DNA of 64,000 bases from Paraburkholderia ferrariae NBRC 106233 (GCF_000685035.1 NZ_BAYB01000009.1:186001-250000), one strand, 5' to 3'. Positions 16,546 to 25,659 are shown, counted from the first letter of the stretch. Notes: generated by a model from the letters alone, not told the origin. A program made the numbers and translations.

Positions 16546-17067
16546 TCAAGCCGCGCGGGCCTTGGGGGTATAGAAAGGATTGCTGATCTGGTCGCGCACT
16601 TCGGCCAGCTTGTCGAGCTTCGGCAGGCCGTTCATCGCGGCGTGGATCGCCGTCTTGCAGGCCGTGTAGTTGTTCTCGTACACCGCGTCGAGATCGTCGC
16701 AGGCCCAGTTCACCCAGTTCGCCGTGACGATGCACCATTCGTTTTCCGCTTCGGGAGGCAGCGTGCCGTCCAGCATCGCCTCGGTCACGGCCTTCGCGAT
16801 GGCGGCCTGCGAGGCGCCCCACGTGGCGTTGCCGTGCAGGTCGCCGCGAATGTCCGCCTTGTTCGCGTAGAGCGTGACGGGCTTGACGGGCACGTTGGGC
16901 TGCGCGACCACCATGAAAGGTACGTGGCCTTGCGAGGGCGAGGACAGGCTGTTCGTGAACGCCTGGCCCACCGGGCCGTTGCGCGGGCCGATCATGATGT
17001 TGATATGGGCAGCGTTTACGCCTGGTCCCGCGAAACCCTCGCCGATATAGACTTCCAAAGCTTTCAT
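16546..17067 (-). CDS. fae: Formaldehyde-activating enzyme (Fae)
   Basis: The 173-residue product matches Fae along its whole length: EVYIGEGFAGPGVNAAHINI with the catalytic-type histidine (His21), MIGPRNGPVGQAFTNSL, and VKPVTLYANKADIRGDLHGN. Fae condenses formaldehyde with tetrahydromethanopterin to methylene-H4MPT, the entry of the H4MPT-linked formaldehyde oxidation pathway in methylotrophs and many Burkholderiales. An AGGAGACGGAG site precedes the start. No other pathway gene is in the window, so the remaining enzymes must be elsewhere if it works in that pathway. It heads an operon with AKR and ALDH and is divergent from a betaine-type transporter, a possible formaldehyde source through N-demethylation. 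Confidence 0.93.
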   Translation of the reverse strand: MKALEVYIGEGFAGPGVNAAHINIMIGPRNGPVGQAFTNSLSSPSQGHVPFMVVAQPNVPVKPVTLYANKADIRGDLHGNATWGASQAAIAKAVTEAMLDGTLPPEAENEWCIVTANWVNWACDDLDAVYENNYTACKTAIHAAMNGLPKLDKLAEVRDQISNPFYTPKARAA

Positions 17068-17407
17068 GTCTGACTCCGTCTCCTGGAATTGCCGGGTTGT
17101 TGTGCACTGCAACGCCTCAGGGGGGAACCACAGAAAGCTGCAGATTCGCCGCTGTGGCGTGCGCGTCGAGACGAATTCCAGCACAAGCGCCACACACACA
17201 AAAGCTACGAAATCTCATGGGGGCATGAGGCGCATTCATCGCCGCGGGAGGCGATCTGCGTGGCATGAGAACAGGTAATGCTTCAATGACTATTCGTGGC
17301 TTCGCAACCCGAAACCCTGCCGCTAGACTCTGTTCGCGTGAATTGAACGACGGGCTCAGCCAAGACCTGACGACCCGGCGCAAGACATCCGTAACGGAGG
17401 AGACAAC
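17068..17407. promoter_or_regulatory. Divergent promoter region, fae operon / betaine-type ABC operon
   Basis: No gene is supported in these 340 bases. The stretch at about 17129-17157 carries CCACAG and CTGTGG arms (perfect complements, 17 bases apart) around CTGCAG, a candidate operator. Which regulator would bind is unknown; none is encoded beside it. Confidence 0.3.
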
Positions 17408-18448
17408 ATGCAAGGTATCAAGCTGGCAGGCGCCCGCCTCGCCGCTGCGCTCGCACTCGCCTGCGCCGCAACCGGCAGTTTTGCCGCCGCGCCCGGTTGG
17501 TGCGGCGCAGGCAAGACCGTGAAGCTCGCCCAGATCACCTGGGAAAGCGGCGCGCTGATGACCGAGATGGTCCGCACCGTGCTCGAAAAGGGCTACGGCT
17601 GCAAAACCGAGGTCGTGCCGGGCGCCACCGCCGCCACCGAAACCGCACTCGCCAACGGCGACCTGCAAGTCTGGGCCGAACACTGGACCGGCCGCAGCCC
17701 CATCATCGCGCGCGGCATGAAAGACGGCAGCGTGAAGCTCGTGGGCGAACTGATCCCCGGCGGCGACCGCGAAGGCTGGTATGTCCCCGACTACGTGATC
17801 CACGGCGACCCCGCGCGCGGCATCAAGCCGCTCGCGCCGCAACTGCGCTCGATCTCGCAGTTGCCGGAGTACAAAAACCTCTTCGCCGACGACGAAGAAC
17901 CGGGCAAGGGCCGCTTCTACAACTGCCCCTCGGGCTGGGACTGCGAGCGCTTCAACAACCGCCTGCTCGACGCCTACAAGCTCGGCGACGACTACACGAA
18001 CTTCCGCCCCGGCACCGGCGCGGGTCTCGACGCCGCCGTGGCTTCCGCCTACGAGCGCGGCAAGCCCATTCTCTTCTACTACTGGCAGCCCGCGGGCCTG
18101 ATGGCGAAGTACCATTTCGTGCAACTGGAAGGCGCGCCGTACAGCGACGCCTGCTGGAGCACCATCGCCGATCCGAAGGGCACGCCCTGCGCGTCCGCGT
18201 TCAAGGTCTCACACCTCACGGTGGCGGTCTCCACGCCGTTCTACGAAGCGCAGCCCGACGCCGTGGCGTTCTTCGACAAGATCAGCCTGCCGCTCACGCT
18301 CGACGAGCAACTCGTCCAGCAGATGCACGACAAGAAGCTCGACGCTTCCACCGTTGCGCGCACCTTCTTCGAGCAGCACCCCGAAATCTGGAAGCAATGG
18401 GTGACGCCGGACGTCGCGGCGCGCGTGCAGGCGGGCCTGCGCACCTGA
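17408..18448 (+). CDS. Glycine-betaine/choline-type ABC transporter substrate-binding protein
   Basis: The 346-residue protein starts behind CGGAGGAGA and has a signal peptide (ALACAATGSFA). The mature domain is of the OpuAC/ProX class: KLAQITWESGALM, LQVWAEHWTGRS, EGWYVPDYVI and ILFYYWQPAGL supply the aromatic residues that cage quaternary ammonium ligands in this family. It carries several cysteines (GWCGAG, YNCPSGWDCE, SDACWS) that probably form disulfides in the periplasm. It heads the operon with permease and ATPase. Ligand could be betaine, choline, carnitine or proline betaine. Confidence 0.92.
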   Translation: MQGIKLAGARLAAALALACAATGSFAAAPGWCGAGKTVKLAQITWESGALMTEMVRTVLEKGYGCKTEVVPGATAATETALANGDLQVWAEHWTGRSPIIARGMKDGSVKLVGELIPGGDREGWYVPDYVIHGDPARGIKPLAPQLRSISQLPEYKNLFADDEEPGKGRFYNCPSGWDCERFNNRLLDAYKLGDDYTNFRPGTGAGLDAAVASAYERGKPILFYYWQPAGLMAKYHFVQLEGAPYSDACWSTIADPKGTPCASAFKVSHLTVAVSTPFYEAQPDAVAFFDKISLPLTLDEQLVQQMHDKKLDASTVARTFFEQHPEIWKQWVTPDVAARVQAGLRT

Positions 18449-18517
18449 CCGACGCTTGCCGGACCACGGCGGCAATCCCGCCACGCGGCACCTGACTTCC
18501 GCAGAATGAGGCACACC

Positions 18518-19474
18518 ATGGGATCCCCCTTCCTTCACCTCTCCATCGCCGACTGGGTCAACGACCAGGTCACGACGTTCGTGCAGCAGTACGGCGACGC
18601 CTTCCACAACTTCAGCGTGCTGATGCTGCGCTACGTTCTCGTGCCGCTCGAAAGCCTGCTGCGCGCCACGCCCGTCTGGGCCGTGCTGCTCGCCGTCGGG
18701 CTGCTCGGCTGGCACGCCTCGCGGCGCATCGGCGTGGCACTCCTGTTCGTGGGCCTGCTCTACCTGATCGGCTGCTTCGGGCTGTGGGACAAGCTCATGC
18801 AGACCTTTGCGCTGATGCTCGTTTCCACGCTCATCTCCGTCGCACTGGGGGTTCCCATCGGCATTCTCGCGGCGTCCAGCGGCACGCTGCGGCGCATCCT
18901 GCTGCCGGTGCTCGACGTCATGCAAACGCTGCCGAGCTTCGTGTACCTGATCCCGGTGCTGATGCTGTTCGGGCTCGGCAAGGTGCCGGCGATTCTCGCC
19001 ACGGTCGTCTATGCGCTGCCGCCGCTCATCCGCCTCACCGATCTCGGCATCCGTCATGTAGACGGCGAGATTGTCGAAGCGGCCCGCGCCTTCGGCACCA
19101 CGCGCGCGCAGTTGCTGTTCCAGGTGCAGTTGCCGCTCGCGCGCCCGAGCATCATGGCCGGTATCAACCAGACCACGATGATGGCGCTCTCAATGGTCGT
19201 GATCGCTTCGATGATCGGCTCGCGCGGCCTGGGCGAAGACGTGCTTGCGGGCATCCAGACGCTCGACGTGGGCAAGGGCATGCAGGCCGGCATCGCCATC
19301 GTGATTCTCGCCATCGTGATCGACCGCATCAGCCAGGGCTATGGCCAGGGGCGCCGCACGCGGCGTCTCTCGCGCAGCCAGAAGCAGCCGTCGCGCATTC
19401 CGTTCCGGCGTGCCCGTGCCGAAAGCACGGACCAAACGAAGAGCGGCGAGCTGAGCGGCCAGCCCGCGAAGTAG
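18518..19474 (+). CDS. Betaine-type ABC transporter permease (ProW/OpuAB-like)
   Basis: The 318-residue membrane protein has about six to seven helices and the ProW-like core VLDVMQTLPSFVYLIPVLML, followed by the EAA loop EIVEAARAFGTTRAQLLFQVQLPLA. I use ATG 18518 because GAGG stands six bases ahead; ATG 18506 in the same frame lacks a site. The gene lies 69 bases after the binding-protein gene. The C-terminal 35 residues (RRTRRLSRSQK) are basic and cytoplasmic. Confidence 0.92.
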   Translation: MGSPFLHLSIADWVNDQVTTFVQQYGDAFHNFSVLMLRYVLVPLESLLRATPVWAVLLAVGLLGWHASRRIGVALLFVGLLYLIGCFGLWDKLMQTFALMLVSTLISVALGVPIGILAASSGTLRRILLPVLDVMQTLPSFVYLIPVLMLFGLGKVPAILATVVYALPPLIRLTDLGIRHVDGEIVEAARAFGTTRAQLLFQVQLPLARPSIMAGINQTTMMALSMVVIASMIGSRGLGEDVLAGIQTLDVGKGMQAGIAIVILAIVIDRISQGYGQGRRTRRLSRSQKQPSRIPFRRARAESTDQTKSGELSGQPAK

Positions 19475-19577
19475 GCGACCGTGCAAGCGGCAGAGCGAAA
19501 TGTGAATGCGTCCGCGCGGGTGCGCACGGCGAAGCAGCGGACCCGCGCAGCACCGACAAAGCATCGAGGTAACGAAC

Positions 19578-20402
19578 ATGAGCGGCATCGAAGTCAAACA
19601 CGTGTACAAGATCTTCGGCACGCGCGAAGCGGGCGAGCAGGCGCTCGCCATGCTGCGCGGCGGCGCCACCAAGGCCGAAGTGCTCGACAAAACGCGCTGC
19701 AACGTCGGCCTGAACGACGTGAGCCTGTCCATCGGCTCGGGCCAGATTTTTGTCATCATGGGCCTTTCGGGCTCGGGCAAATCCACGCTCGTGCGCCATT
19801 TCAACCGGCTCATCGAGCCGACCGTGGGCGAGATCCTGATCGACGGCAAGGACGTGCTCAAGCTCTCCGAAAGCGGGCTGCGCGAGCTGCGCCGCTATGG
19901 CGTGAGCATGGTGTTCCAGAGCTTCGGACTCCTGCCGCACCAGACCGTGCTCAACAATGCGGCCTACGCCCTCGTCACGCGCGGCGAGAAGAAGGACGTC
20001 GCGCATGAGAAGGCGCACGCATGGCTCGGCAAGGTGGGACTCGCGGGCTACGCGAACCACTATCCCGACGAGCTTTCGGGCGGCATGCGCCAGCGCGTCG
20101 GCCTCGCCCGCGCGCTCGCTGCGGATACCGACGTGCTGCTGATGGACGAGGCTTTTTCGGCGCTCGATCCGCTGATCCGCACGGAAATGCAGGACCAGTT
20201 GCTCGAACTGCAGACCACGTTGAAGAAAACGATCGTGTTCATCACGCACGACCTCGACGAGGCACTGCGCATCGGCAACCAGATCGCGATCCTGCGCGAC
20301 GGCCGCCTGATCCAGTGCGGCACGCCCGACGACATCCTGCATCGCCCTGCCGACGACTACGTGAGCCGCTTCGTCGAACGCCGCGCCGGCGTGCCGCACT
20401 AA
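19578..20402 (+). CDS. Betaine-type ABC transporter ATPase (ProV/OpuAA-like, no CBS domains)
   Basis: The 274-residue ATPase, started at ATG 19578 behind GAGGT, has Walker A GLSGSGKST, Q-loop FQSFGLLPH, signature LSGGMRQRVGLARAL, Walker B VLLMDEAFSALDP and the switch histidine ITHDLDEA. The N-terminal insertion REAGEQALAMLRGGATKAEV is typical of ProV-type subunits. It ends after the ATPase core and lacks the two CBS domains that sense ionic strength in osmoregulated ProV/OpuA. The transporter may thus serve nutrient uptake rather than osmoprotection, in keeping with the neighbouring fae operon. Confidence 0.92.
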   Translation: MSGIEVKHVYKIFGTREAGEQALAMLRGGATKAEVLDKTRCNVGLNDVSLSIGSGQIFVIMGLSGSGKSTLVRHFNRLIEPTVGEILIDGKDVLKLSESGLRELRRYGVSMVFQSFGLLPHQTVLNNAAYALVTRGEKKDVAHEKAHAWLGKVGLAGYANHYPDELSGGMRQRVGLARALAADTDVLLMDEAFSALDPLIRTEMQDQLLELQTTLKKTIVFITHDLDEALRIGNQIAILRDGRLIQCGTPDDILHRPADDYVSRFVERRAGVPH

Positions 20403-20412
20403 CGCGTCGCGC

Positions 20413-21588
20413 ATGCGGTCGCTGATCGGGCTGCTCAGCGGCTATACGCTCCTGATTTGCGGCAACAGCCTGCTCACCACGCTGGTGTCGTTGAGGATGC
20501 TGCACGTCGAGCGTTCCGCGCTCGACGTGGGCCTCGTGCAGTCCTGCTACTACGTCGGCTATATCGGTGGGGCGCTCGGTCTGGGCCCGCTCGTCGCACG
20601 CGTCGGGTCGCAGCGCGCATTCATCGGTTTTTCCGCACTCACCGCGCTTGCGGCGCTCGGCTATCTGTCGTTCGATACGCCTGGCGCCTGGGCGGTGCTG
20701 CGGCTCGTGACCGGCTTCAGCATGGTGGGCGTATTCACCTCGATCGAAAGCGGCGTGAACGGCGCGGTGCCGAACGCGCGCCGCGGCCAGGCATTCGCGG
20801 TCTATCTCGTGCTGACTTATCTGGGCGTGAGCGTCGGGCAGTTCCTGCTCGGGTTGACCACAACGGATGGCACGGGCGCCAGCGATTTCGAACGCATCTT
20901 CGTGAACGCCCTTTTCGTGGGGGCGCTCATTCCCGTCGCGCTGATCGGGGACTGGCAGGTGCCAGTCTCGTCGCCCTCCTGCGCACCCACTTCGCCGCTC
21001 GCGACGCCCAAGCGGCCCACGCTGCTCCTCGACGGCCTGAGCGAACTCAGGCGCGCCGCCCCGCGCAGCGTACCGGCCTGCATCGGCGCGGGTCTCCTCT
21101 CCAGTGCGTTCTACGCGCTCACGCCCGTTTATCTCGAGCGCATCGGGTTTCCGGCCGCCGATATTTCGCACGCCATGGGCATCGTGCTGATCGGCGCACT
21201 GCTCTCGCAGTGGCCGGTGGGCAAGCTCTCGGACCGGATGGGCCGGCGTGCCACGCTGGGCCTCGTATCGGCTGCCGCCGCGGTGCTCGCCGCCACGCTG
21301 ATCGTGGTGCGCGCGCCGCTCCTCGTCGATTGCGTGCTGTTTCTTTACGTGGCGCTCACGTTCACGCTCTACGGCGTGATCGTCTCCGACGTGAACGACC
21401 GCGTCGATCAATCCGCGCGCGTAAAAACCAGCGCGACGCTATTGCTTGTTTTCTCCATCGGGGGTGCGGCCGGCCCCACGGTCGGCTCGCTCTTCATGCG
21501 CTTTCTGGGCGCGGGTGGCCTCTACGTGTTCGCGCTCGCCGTGACCGTGGGCCTGGCGGCGCTCTCGCGCACCAAAGCGAGCGCCTGA
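20413..21588 (+). CDS. MFS transporter (YcaD-like)
   Basis: The 391-residue protein has about 12 hydrophobic segments, with the MFS motif region at LGPLVARVGSQRAF and a second at GKLSDRMGRRATLG between the two halves. It resembles the small YcaD/YfkF group of MFS proteins of unknown substrate. It follows the ABC ATPase by 10 bases and is very likely co-transcribed. It may export a product or take up a related compound. Start and length look normal. Confidence 0.85.
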   Translation: MRSLIGLLSGYTLLICGNSLLTTLVSLRMLHVERSALDVGLVQSCYYVGYIGGALGLGPLVARVGSQRAFIGFSALTALAALGYLSFDTPGAWAVLRLVTGFSMVGVFTSIESGVNGAVPNARRGQAFAVYLVLTYLGVSVGQFLLGLTTTDGTGASDFERIFVNALFVGALIPVALIGDWQVPVSSPSCAPTSPLATPKRPTLLLDGLSELRRAAPRSVPACIGAGLLSSAFYALTPVYLERIGFPAADISHAMGIVLIGALLSQWPVGKLSDRMGRRATLGLVSAAAAVLAATLIVVRAPLLVDCVLFLYVALTFTLYGVIVSDVNDRVDQSARVKTSATLLLVFSIGGAAGPTVGSLFMRFLGAGGLYVFALAVTVGLAALSRTKASA

Positions 21589-21695
21589 ATGGCGCCTCGA
21601 CCACGCCGTTTTGGGGCCGCGGTGATGCCTGGCTCTGTACCTGGCTCTGTGCCTGCTTCCATGCCTGAGGTGGTGCCTGCGGAGTCGCTTGCTCA

Positions 21696-21811
21696 GTTGC
21701 CTGCGCGTTTGCCTGTGCGTTTGCCTGTGCGTTTGCCTGTGCGTTTGCCTGTGCGTTTGCCTGTGCGTTTGCCTGTGCGTTTGCCTGCGTGTTTGCCTGC
21801 GTGTTTGCCTG
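21696..21811 (+). repeat. 12-bp tandem repeat, about 9.5 copies
   Basis: Six exact copies of GTTTGCCTGTGC run from 21707 to 21778, followed by two copies ending GCGT and flanked by partial copies. Weaker versions (CTGGCTCTGTGC) extend 60 bases upstream. The array lies between the MFS gene and the LysR gene, in the leader of the latter. One frame reads (PVRL)n and another (CVCL)n, but neither is likely to be made. Such arrays change length by slippage. Confidence 0.95.
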
Positions 21812-21876
21812 GTATACTGCGCGCTTCCCACGAAGCGCCGTCTACAGTCGGCGCCATCCGCCGACAGGAGACGAAA

Positions 21877-22767
21877 TTGAAGCGTAAGATGCCCGCGCTG
21901 AACGCCCTCAAGGCGTTCGAAGCCGCGGGCACGAGCGGCAGCTTCACCCGCGCCGCGGAACAACTAAACGTGACGCAGAGCGCCGTGAGCCGCCAGGTTC
22001 GCCAACTGGAGGAGCAACTGGGCGAAACGCTGCTCGAACGTCACCACCACCGGCTCGAACTGACCGAAGCGGGCCGCGCGCTGCTACGCACGCTCCAGCA
22101 GTCATTCGACCGTATCGAACTGACCGTGCGCACGATCCAGCAGAAGAGCGATATCAACCGCCTGCGGGTCAACGTGCCGCCGACCTTCGCGAGCCGCTGG
22201 CTGGTACCGCGCCTCGCGAAGCTTCACGCGCGGCACCCCGCGCTGGAATTGAGCGTGACCACCCGTTTGCAGGACAGCCTCGCCGATTCGACCGCGCTCG
22301 ACTGCGCGATCCGCTTTGGCGACGGCGAATGGGAAGGACTGGAAAGCTCCTTGCTGATGCACGAGGAGCACATCGCGGTATGCGCGCCGGCGCTGCTCGC
22401 GCGCGGTCCGCTCGATCTCGCGGCGGAAACGCTGCTGCACGTGCTGGCCGGCGAGAATCAGCGCTATCTGACATGGCGCCACTGGCTGGATGCCGCCCGC
22501 ATCGAGGGCGTGGATACTTCAGGCGGCTACGAGTTCGATCTGCTCGACCATGCGATCAACGCCGCCATCGAAGGACTGGGCGTGACGATTGCCGACCGCA
22601 ACATGATCGGCCGCGAACTGGCCGAGGGCAAACTGGCGCCCGTCAACGCAGTGCACGTCGATGGACGCCAGTCGTACTGGTTCGTGGTGCGGCCGGAACA
22701 GAGAGCGTCGAAGCCGCTCCAGTTGTTCCGGCGGTGGCTTCAGGACGAAATCGCCGCCGCCCGCTGA
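21877..22767 (+). CDS. LysR-family regulator, GcvA-like
   Basis: The 296-residue protein has an N-terminal HTH (SFTRAAEQLNVTQSAVSRQVRQ was seen; key part LNVTQSAVSRQV) and a periplasmic-binding-like effector domain typical of the GcvA/AmpR branch (PTFASRWLVPRLAKLHARHP). I chose TTG 21877 because AGGAG lies six bases upstream; ATG 21889 is four codons inside and too far from that site. The gene runs the same way as the transporter operon and its last 28 bases overlap the end of the convergent GMC oxidoreductase gene. Target genes may be either the transporter or the GMC operon. Confidence 0.9.
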   Translation: MKRKMPALNALKAFEAAGTSGSFTRAAEQLNVTQSAVSRQVRQLEEQLGETLLERHHHRLELTEAGRALLRTLQQSFDRIELTVRTIQQKSDINRLRVNVPPTFASRWLVPRLAKLHARHPALELSVTTRLQDSLADSTALDCAIRFGDGEWEGLESSLLMHEEHIAVCAPALLARGPLDLAAETLLHVLAGENQRYLTWRHWLDAARIEGVDTSGGYEFDLLDHAINAAIEGLGVTIADRNMIGRELAEGKLAPVNAVHVDGRQSYWFVVRPEQRASKPLQLFRRWLQDEIAAAR

Positions 22768-24422
22768 GTGCCCGCGCGCACCGGCCGGTGCGAGAACGGG
22801 TCTTCACCGTGCCCGGCGTCTTCGAGGATCATCGCCGCGCCCTTTTCCGCCACCATCATCGCCGCCGCATTGGTGTTGCCCGAGGTGATGTTCGGGAAGA
22901 TCGAAGCGTCCACCACGCGCAGTCCTTCGATGCCGTGCACGCGCAGGCGTGCATCGACCACCGCCGTCTGCGGGTCGGGCCCCATCGCACAGGTTCCGCA
23001 CAGGTGGTAGATCGAGCCGCTCTGCTCGCGGAAGTATTGCAGCATGCTCGCGTCGTCGGTGACGGCCGCGGCGGGCGATACCTCTTCCACTGTGATGTCC
23101 TTGAGCGCCTTCGCCTGCATGAGCTGGCGCACGAGGCGGCCGCCCTGCATGACCTCGTCGCGATCCTTTTGCGTCGAGAGATAGTTGCCGCGAATGAGCG
23201 GCGCATCCTCCACACGCGCCGAGGCGATCTCGACCGACCCGCGGCTCGTGGGTCGGCACGGATTGCAGGCAATCAGGAAACCTGAGTAAGGCTCCGGCTC
23301 GAGCGAGGCACGGTTCGACTTCGGAATCCGGTACGACAGCGGATTGAAGTAGATCTGCATGTTCGGCTGTGTTTCGTCCGGATTCGTGCGGAAGAAGCCG
23401 CCGGACTGGTTCACGCTCATCGAAAGCGGGCCCTTGCGGGTCAGCAGATATTGCAGCCCGAACTGGAGCTTGCCCACCCAGCTACCGAACGCATCGTTGA
23501 GCGTCTTCACGCGTGCACGATAGTAGAAGCTCACGCACAGGTGGTCCTGCAGATTCTGCCCGACTGCCGGCAGTTCGTGCACGAGCCCGATGCCGTGCCG
23601 GTCCAGCAACGCACGCGGGCCGACGCCCGAGAGTTGCAGCAGCTTCGGCGAATCGACGGCACCCGCCGCAACGATCACTTCGCGGTTCGCATGGAACGTA
23701 CGCTTCTTGCCCTGCTGCTCGATTTCCACACCCGTCGCGCGGCGCGCCGCGTCGAACAACACGCGCGTAGCCTGCGCATGATGTTCGATCGTGAGATTCG
23801 GGCGATGCCCCGCACGATGCAGATAGGCCACGCTGCTCGAATCGCGGCGGCCGTTACGCGTATTCACGTCGTAGATGCCCACGCCTTCCAGGCGCGCGCC
23901 GTTGAAGTCCTCGTTGCGTTCGTAGCCCAGTTGCTGCGCGCCTTCGATGAAGGTCTCGCAGATCGGATGCGCACCGTCTTTCATCGGTGTGATGCGCACG
24001 GGGCCATCCGCACCGTGCCATTGCGTATCGCCCAGCGGATGCGATTCGAGCTTGCGGAAATACGGCAGCACGTCGCGATACGACCAGCCCGGATTGCCCG
24101 CTGCGGCCCAGTCGTCGTAATCGCGCTGGGCGCCGCGCACGTAGATCATCGCGTTGATCGACCCGGAGCCGCCCTGCACCTTGCCGCGCGGGCAATAAAT
24201 CTTGCGGTCCGCCAGCTCCGGCTCCGGCTCGCTGTAATACATCCAGTTATAGACGGTGTGGTAATACAGCTTCGCGAAGCCGATGGGGATCTTGAACCAG
24301 AACGATTTGTCCGGTCCGCCCGCTTCGAGCAGCAGCACGGAGTGCTTGCCCGAGGCCGAAAGCCGCTCGGCGAGAATGCAGCCCGCCGATCCGGCGCCGA
24401 CGACGATGTAGTCGTAGTTCAT
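22740..24422 (-). CDS. GMC-family FAD oxidoreductase (alcohol/choline dehydrogenase-like)
   Basis: The 560-residue flavoprotein has the N-terminal ADP-binding motif YIVVGAGSAGCILAERLS, the GMC signature 1 region GKVQGGSGSINAMIYVRG, signature 2 GAVDSPKLLQLSGVG, and the active-site histidine and asparagine in YHLCGTCAMGP and NTNAAAMMVAE. It oxidises primary or secondary alcohols and resembles AlkJ/BetA-type dehydrogenases; choline itself is not certain because the choline-site context is not checked. It is the last gene of an operon with a dehydratase, MFS permease and aldehyde dehydrogenase, and lies 16 bases after the dehydratase gene. Confidence 0.9.
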   Translation of the reverse strand: MNYDYIVVGAGSAGCILAERLSASGKHSVLLLEAGGPDKSFWFKIPIGFAKLYYHTVYNWMYYSEPEPELADRKIYCPRGKVQGGSGSINAMIYVRGAQRDYDDWAAAGNPGWSYRDVLPYFRKLESHPLGDTQWHGADGPVRITPMKDGAHPICETFIEGAQQLGYERNEDFNGARLEGVGIYDVNTRNGRRDSSSVAYLHRAGHRPNLTIEHHAQATRVLFDAARRATGVEIEQQGKKRTFHANREVIVAAGAVDSPKLLQLSGVGPRALLDRHGIGLVHELPAVGQNLQDHLCVSFYYRARVKTLNDAFGSWVGKLQFGLQYLLTRKGPLSMSVNQSGGFFRTNPDETQPNMQIYFNPLSYRIPKSNRASLEPEPYSGFLIACNPCRPTSRGSVEIASARVEDAPLIRGNYLSTQKDRDEVMQGGRLVRQLMQAKALKDITVEEVSPAAAVTDDASMLQYFREQSGSIYHLCGTCAMGPDPQTAVVDARLRVHGIEGLRVVDASIFPNITSGNTNAAAMMVAEKGAAMILEDAGHGEDPFSHRPVRAGTQRAAAISS

Positions 24423-24438
24423 CGCTGTGTTCCTTGCT

Positions 24439-25656
24439 TTAGCCGCGCGCGGGCGAGGTATCGCGCACGTCGGCCGGCCTGTCCGCCATCTGCAGATGCA
24501 GGCGCCTGGCCGTATAAGGCGTATGCGCGCGCACCACGTCCATATTGAGTTCGACGCCGAGGCCCGGTGCCTTCGAAGGAATGATGTAGCCCTCTTCCCA
24601 GCGGATCGGCTGCTTGAGCACCTGCGCGTGGAAACCGTCCCACGTGCCGATGCTTTCCTGAATCAGGAAGTTCGGCGTGCAGGCCGCAAGCTGGAGACTT
24701 GCCGCGGCGCCGACCGGGCCGTTGTAGAGATGCGGCGCGATCTGAGCGTAATGCACCTCGGCAAGGCTCGCGATCTTCTTCGCTTCCAGCAGCCCGCCCA
24801 CGCGGCCCACGTTCATCTGCAGGATCGAGGCCGCACCCGCAGAGAGCAGTTTGTGGAACTCGTACTTGGTGGTGAGGCGCTCACCGGTTGCAATGGGGAT
24901 CGACGTGTGACGCGCGACATTGGCCATCGCTTCTTCCTGCCCCGGCGGCACCGGCTCTTCGAACCAGAGCGGGTCGTACTGCTCCAGCCGCTTCGCCAGC
25001 CGGATTGCCGCAGACGGCACCATTTGCCCGTGCGTGCCGAACAGCAGGTCGGCCTTGCTGCCCACGGCCTCGCGCACCTTGCCGCAGAACGCTTCGCAGC
25101 GGTCAAGCACTTCGAGCGAAAGCTGGTGGCCCGAATAGGCGGTGTAGGGGCCCGCCGGGTCGAACTTCACGGCGGTAAAGCCCAGCTTCACGTTCTGCAC
25201 CGCGCATTCGGCGGCGAGGTCGGGATCGTCGTAGTCGTACTCGCCCTTCGCGTTCTTCGGATAGAGATAGGTATACGAACGAAGCCGCTCGTTCACCATG
25301 CCGCCCAGCAGTTCGTACACCGGCTTGTTGGCCGCCTTGCCAATGATGTCCCAGCAGGCCATTTCGAGGCCGCTCACGACGCCCATCATCGTGAGGTCCG
25401 GGCGCTGCGTAAAGCCGCTCGAGTAGGCCTCGCGCCAGAAGCGCTCTACATGATGCGGATCTTTGTTGAGCAGATAGCGCTCGAATACGTCGGCAACGGC
25501 GGGCACCATCACGTCCGGGTGGAACGTGGCGGCATAGACTTCGCCCACGCCCTCGATGCCGCAATCGGTCTGCAGCGTGACGAAGATCCAGTACATGCCG
25601 CCGATGTGCGGCGGAGGCACCGCGACGACATGCGTTTGCATTGAGACGACTTTCAT
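24439..25656 (-). CDS. Enolase-superfamily sugar-acid dehydratase (mandelate racemase / muconate lactonizing family)
   Basis: The 405-residue enzyme shows the capping domain and barrel of acid-sugar dehydratases. Metal ligands and acid/base groups are visible: VKFDPAG (lysine), LLFGTHGQM, WFEEPVPPGQEE, TGERLTTKYE and the catalytic histidine in QIAPHLYNGPVG. The strand before it reads LQMNVGRVGG, where related galactonate dehydratases have Q-P-D; the aspartate of the His-Asp dyad is thus asparagine. The exact sugar acid cannot be named. The operon context (permease, aldehyde dehydrogenase, GMC dehydrogenase) fits catabolism of a polyol or aldonic acid. Confidence 0.88.
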   Translation of the reverse strand: MKVVSMQTHVVAVPPPHIGGMYWIFVTLQTDCGIEGVGEVYAATFHPDVMVPAVADVFERYLLNKDPHHVERFWREAYSSGFTQRPDLTMMGVVSGLEMACWDIIGKAANKPVYELLGGMVNERLRSYTYLYPKNAKGEYDYDDPDLAAECAVQNVKLGFTAVKFDPAGPYTAYSGHQLSLEVLDRCEAFCGKVREAVGSKADLLFGTHGQMVPSAAIRLAKRLEQYDPLWFEEPVPPGQEEAMANVARHTSIPIATGERLTTKYEFHKLLSAGAASILQMNVGRVGGLLEAKKIASLAEVHYAQIAPHLYNGPVGAAASLQLAACTPNFLIQESIGTWDGFHAQVLKQPIRWEEGYIIPSKAPGLGVELNMDVVRAHTPYTARRLHLQMADRPADVRDTSPARG

Positions 25657-25659
25657 GGT

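Noticed and set aside
21779..21820. TTGCCT units plus TATACT as a repeat-driven phase-variable promoter
   Set aside because: Spacings from TTGCCT copies to TATACT are 2, 14 or 26 bases, none near 17, so the promoter reading is weak.
21689..21880. CVCL-repeat open frame and the array as a possible CRISPR
   Set aside because: Units are 12 bp with no spacers, and the encoded peptide is pure repeat without ribosome site.
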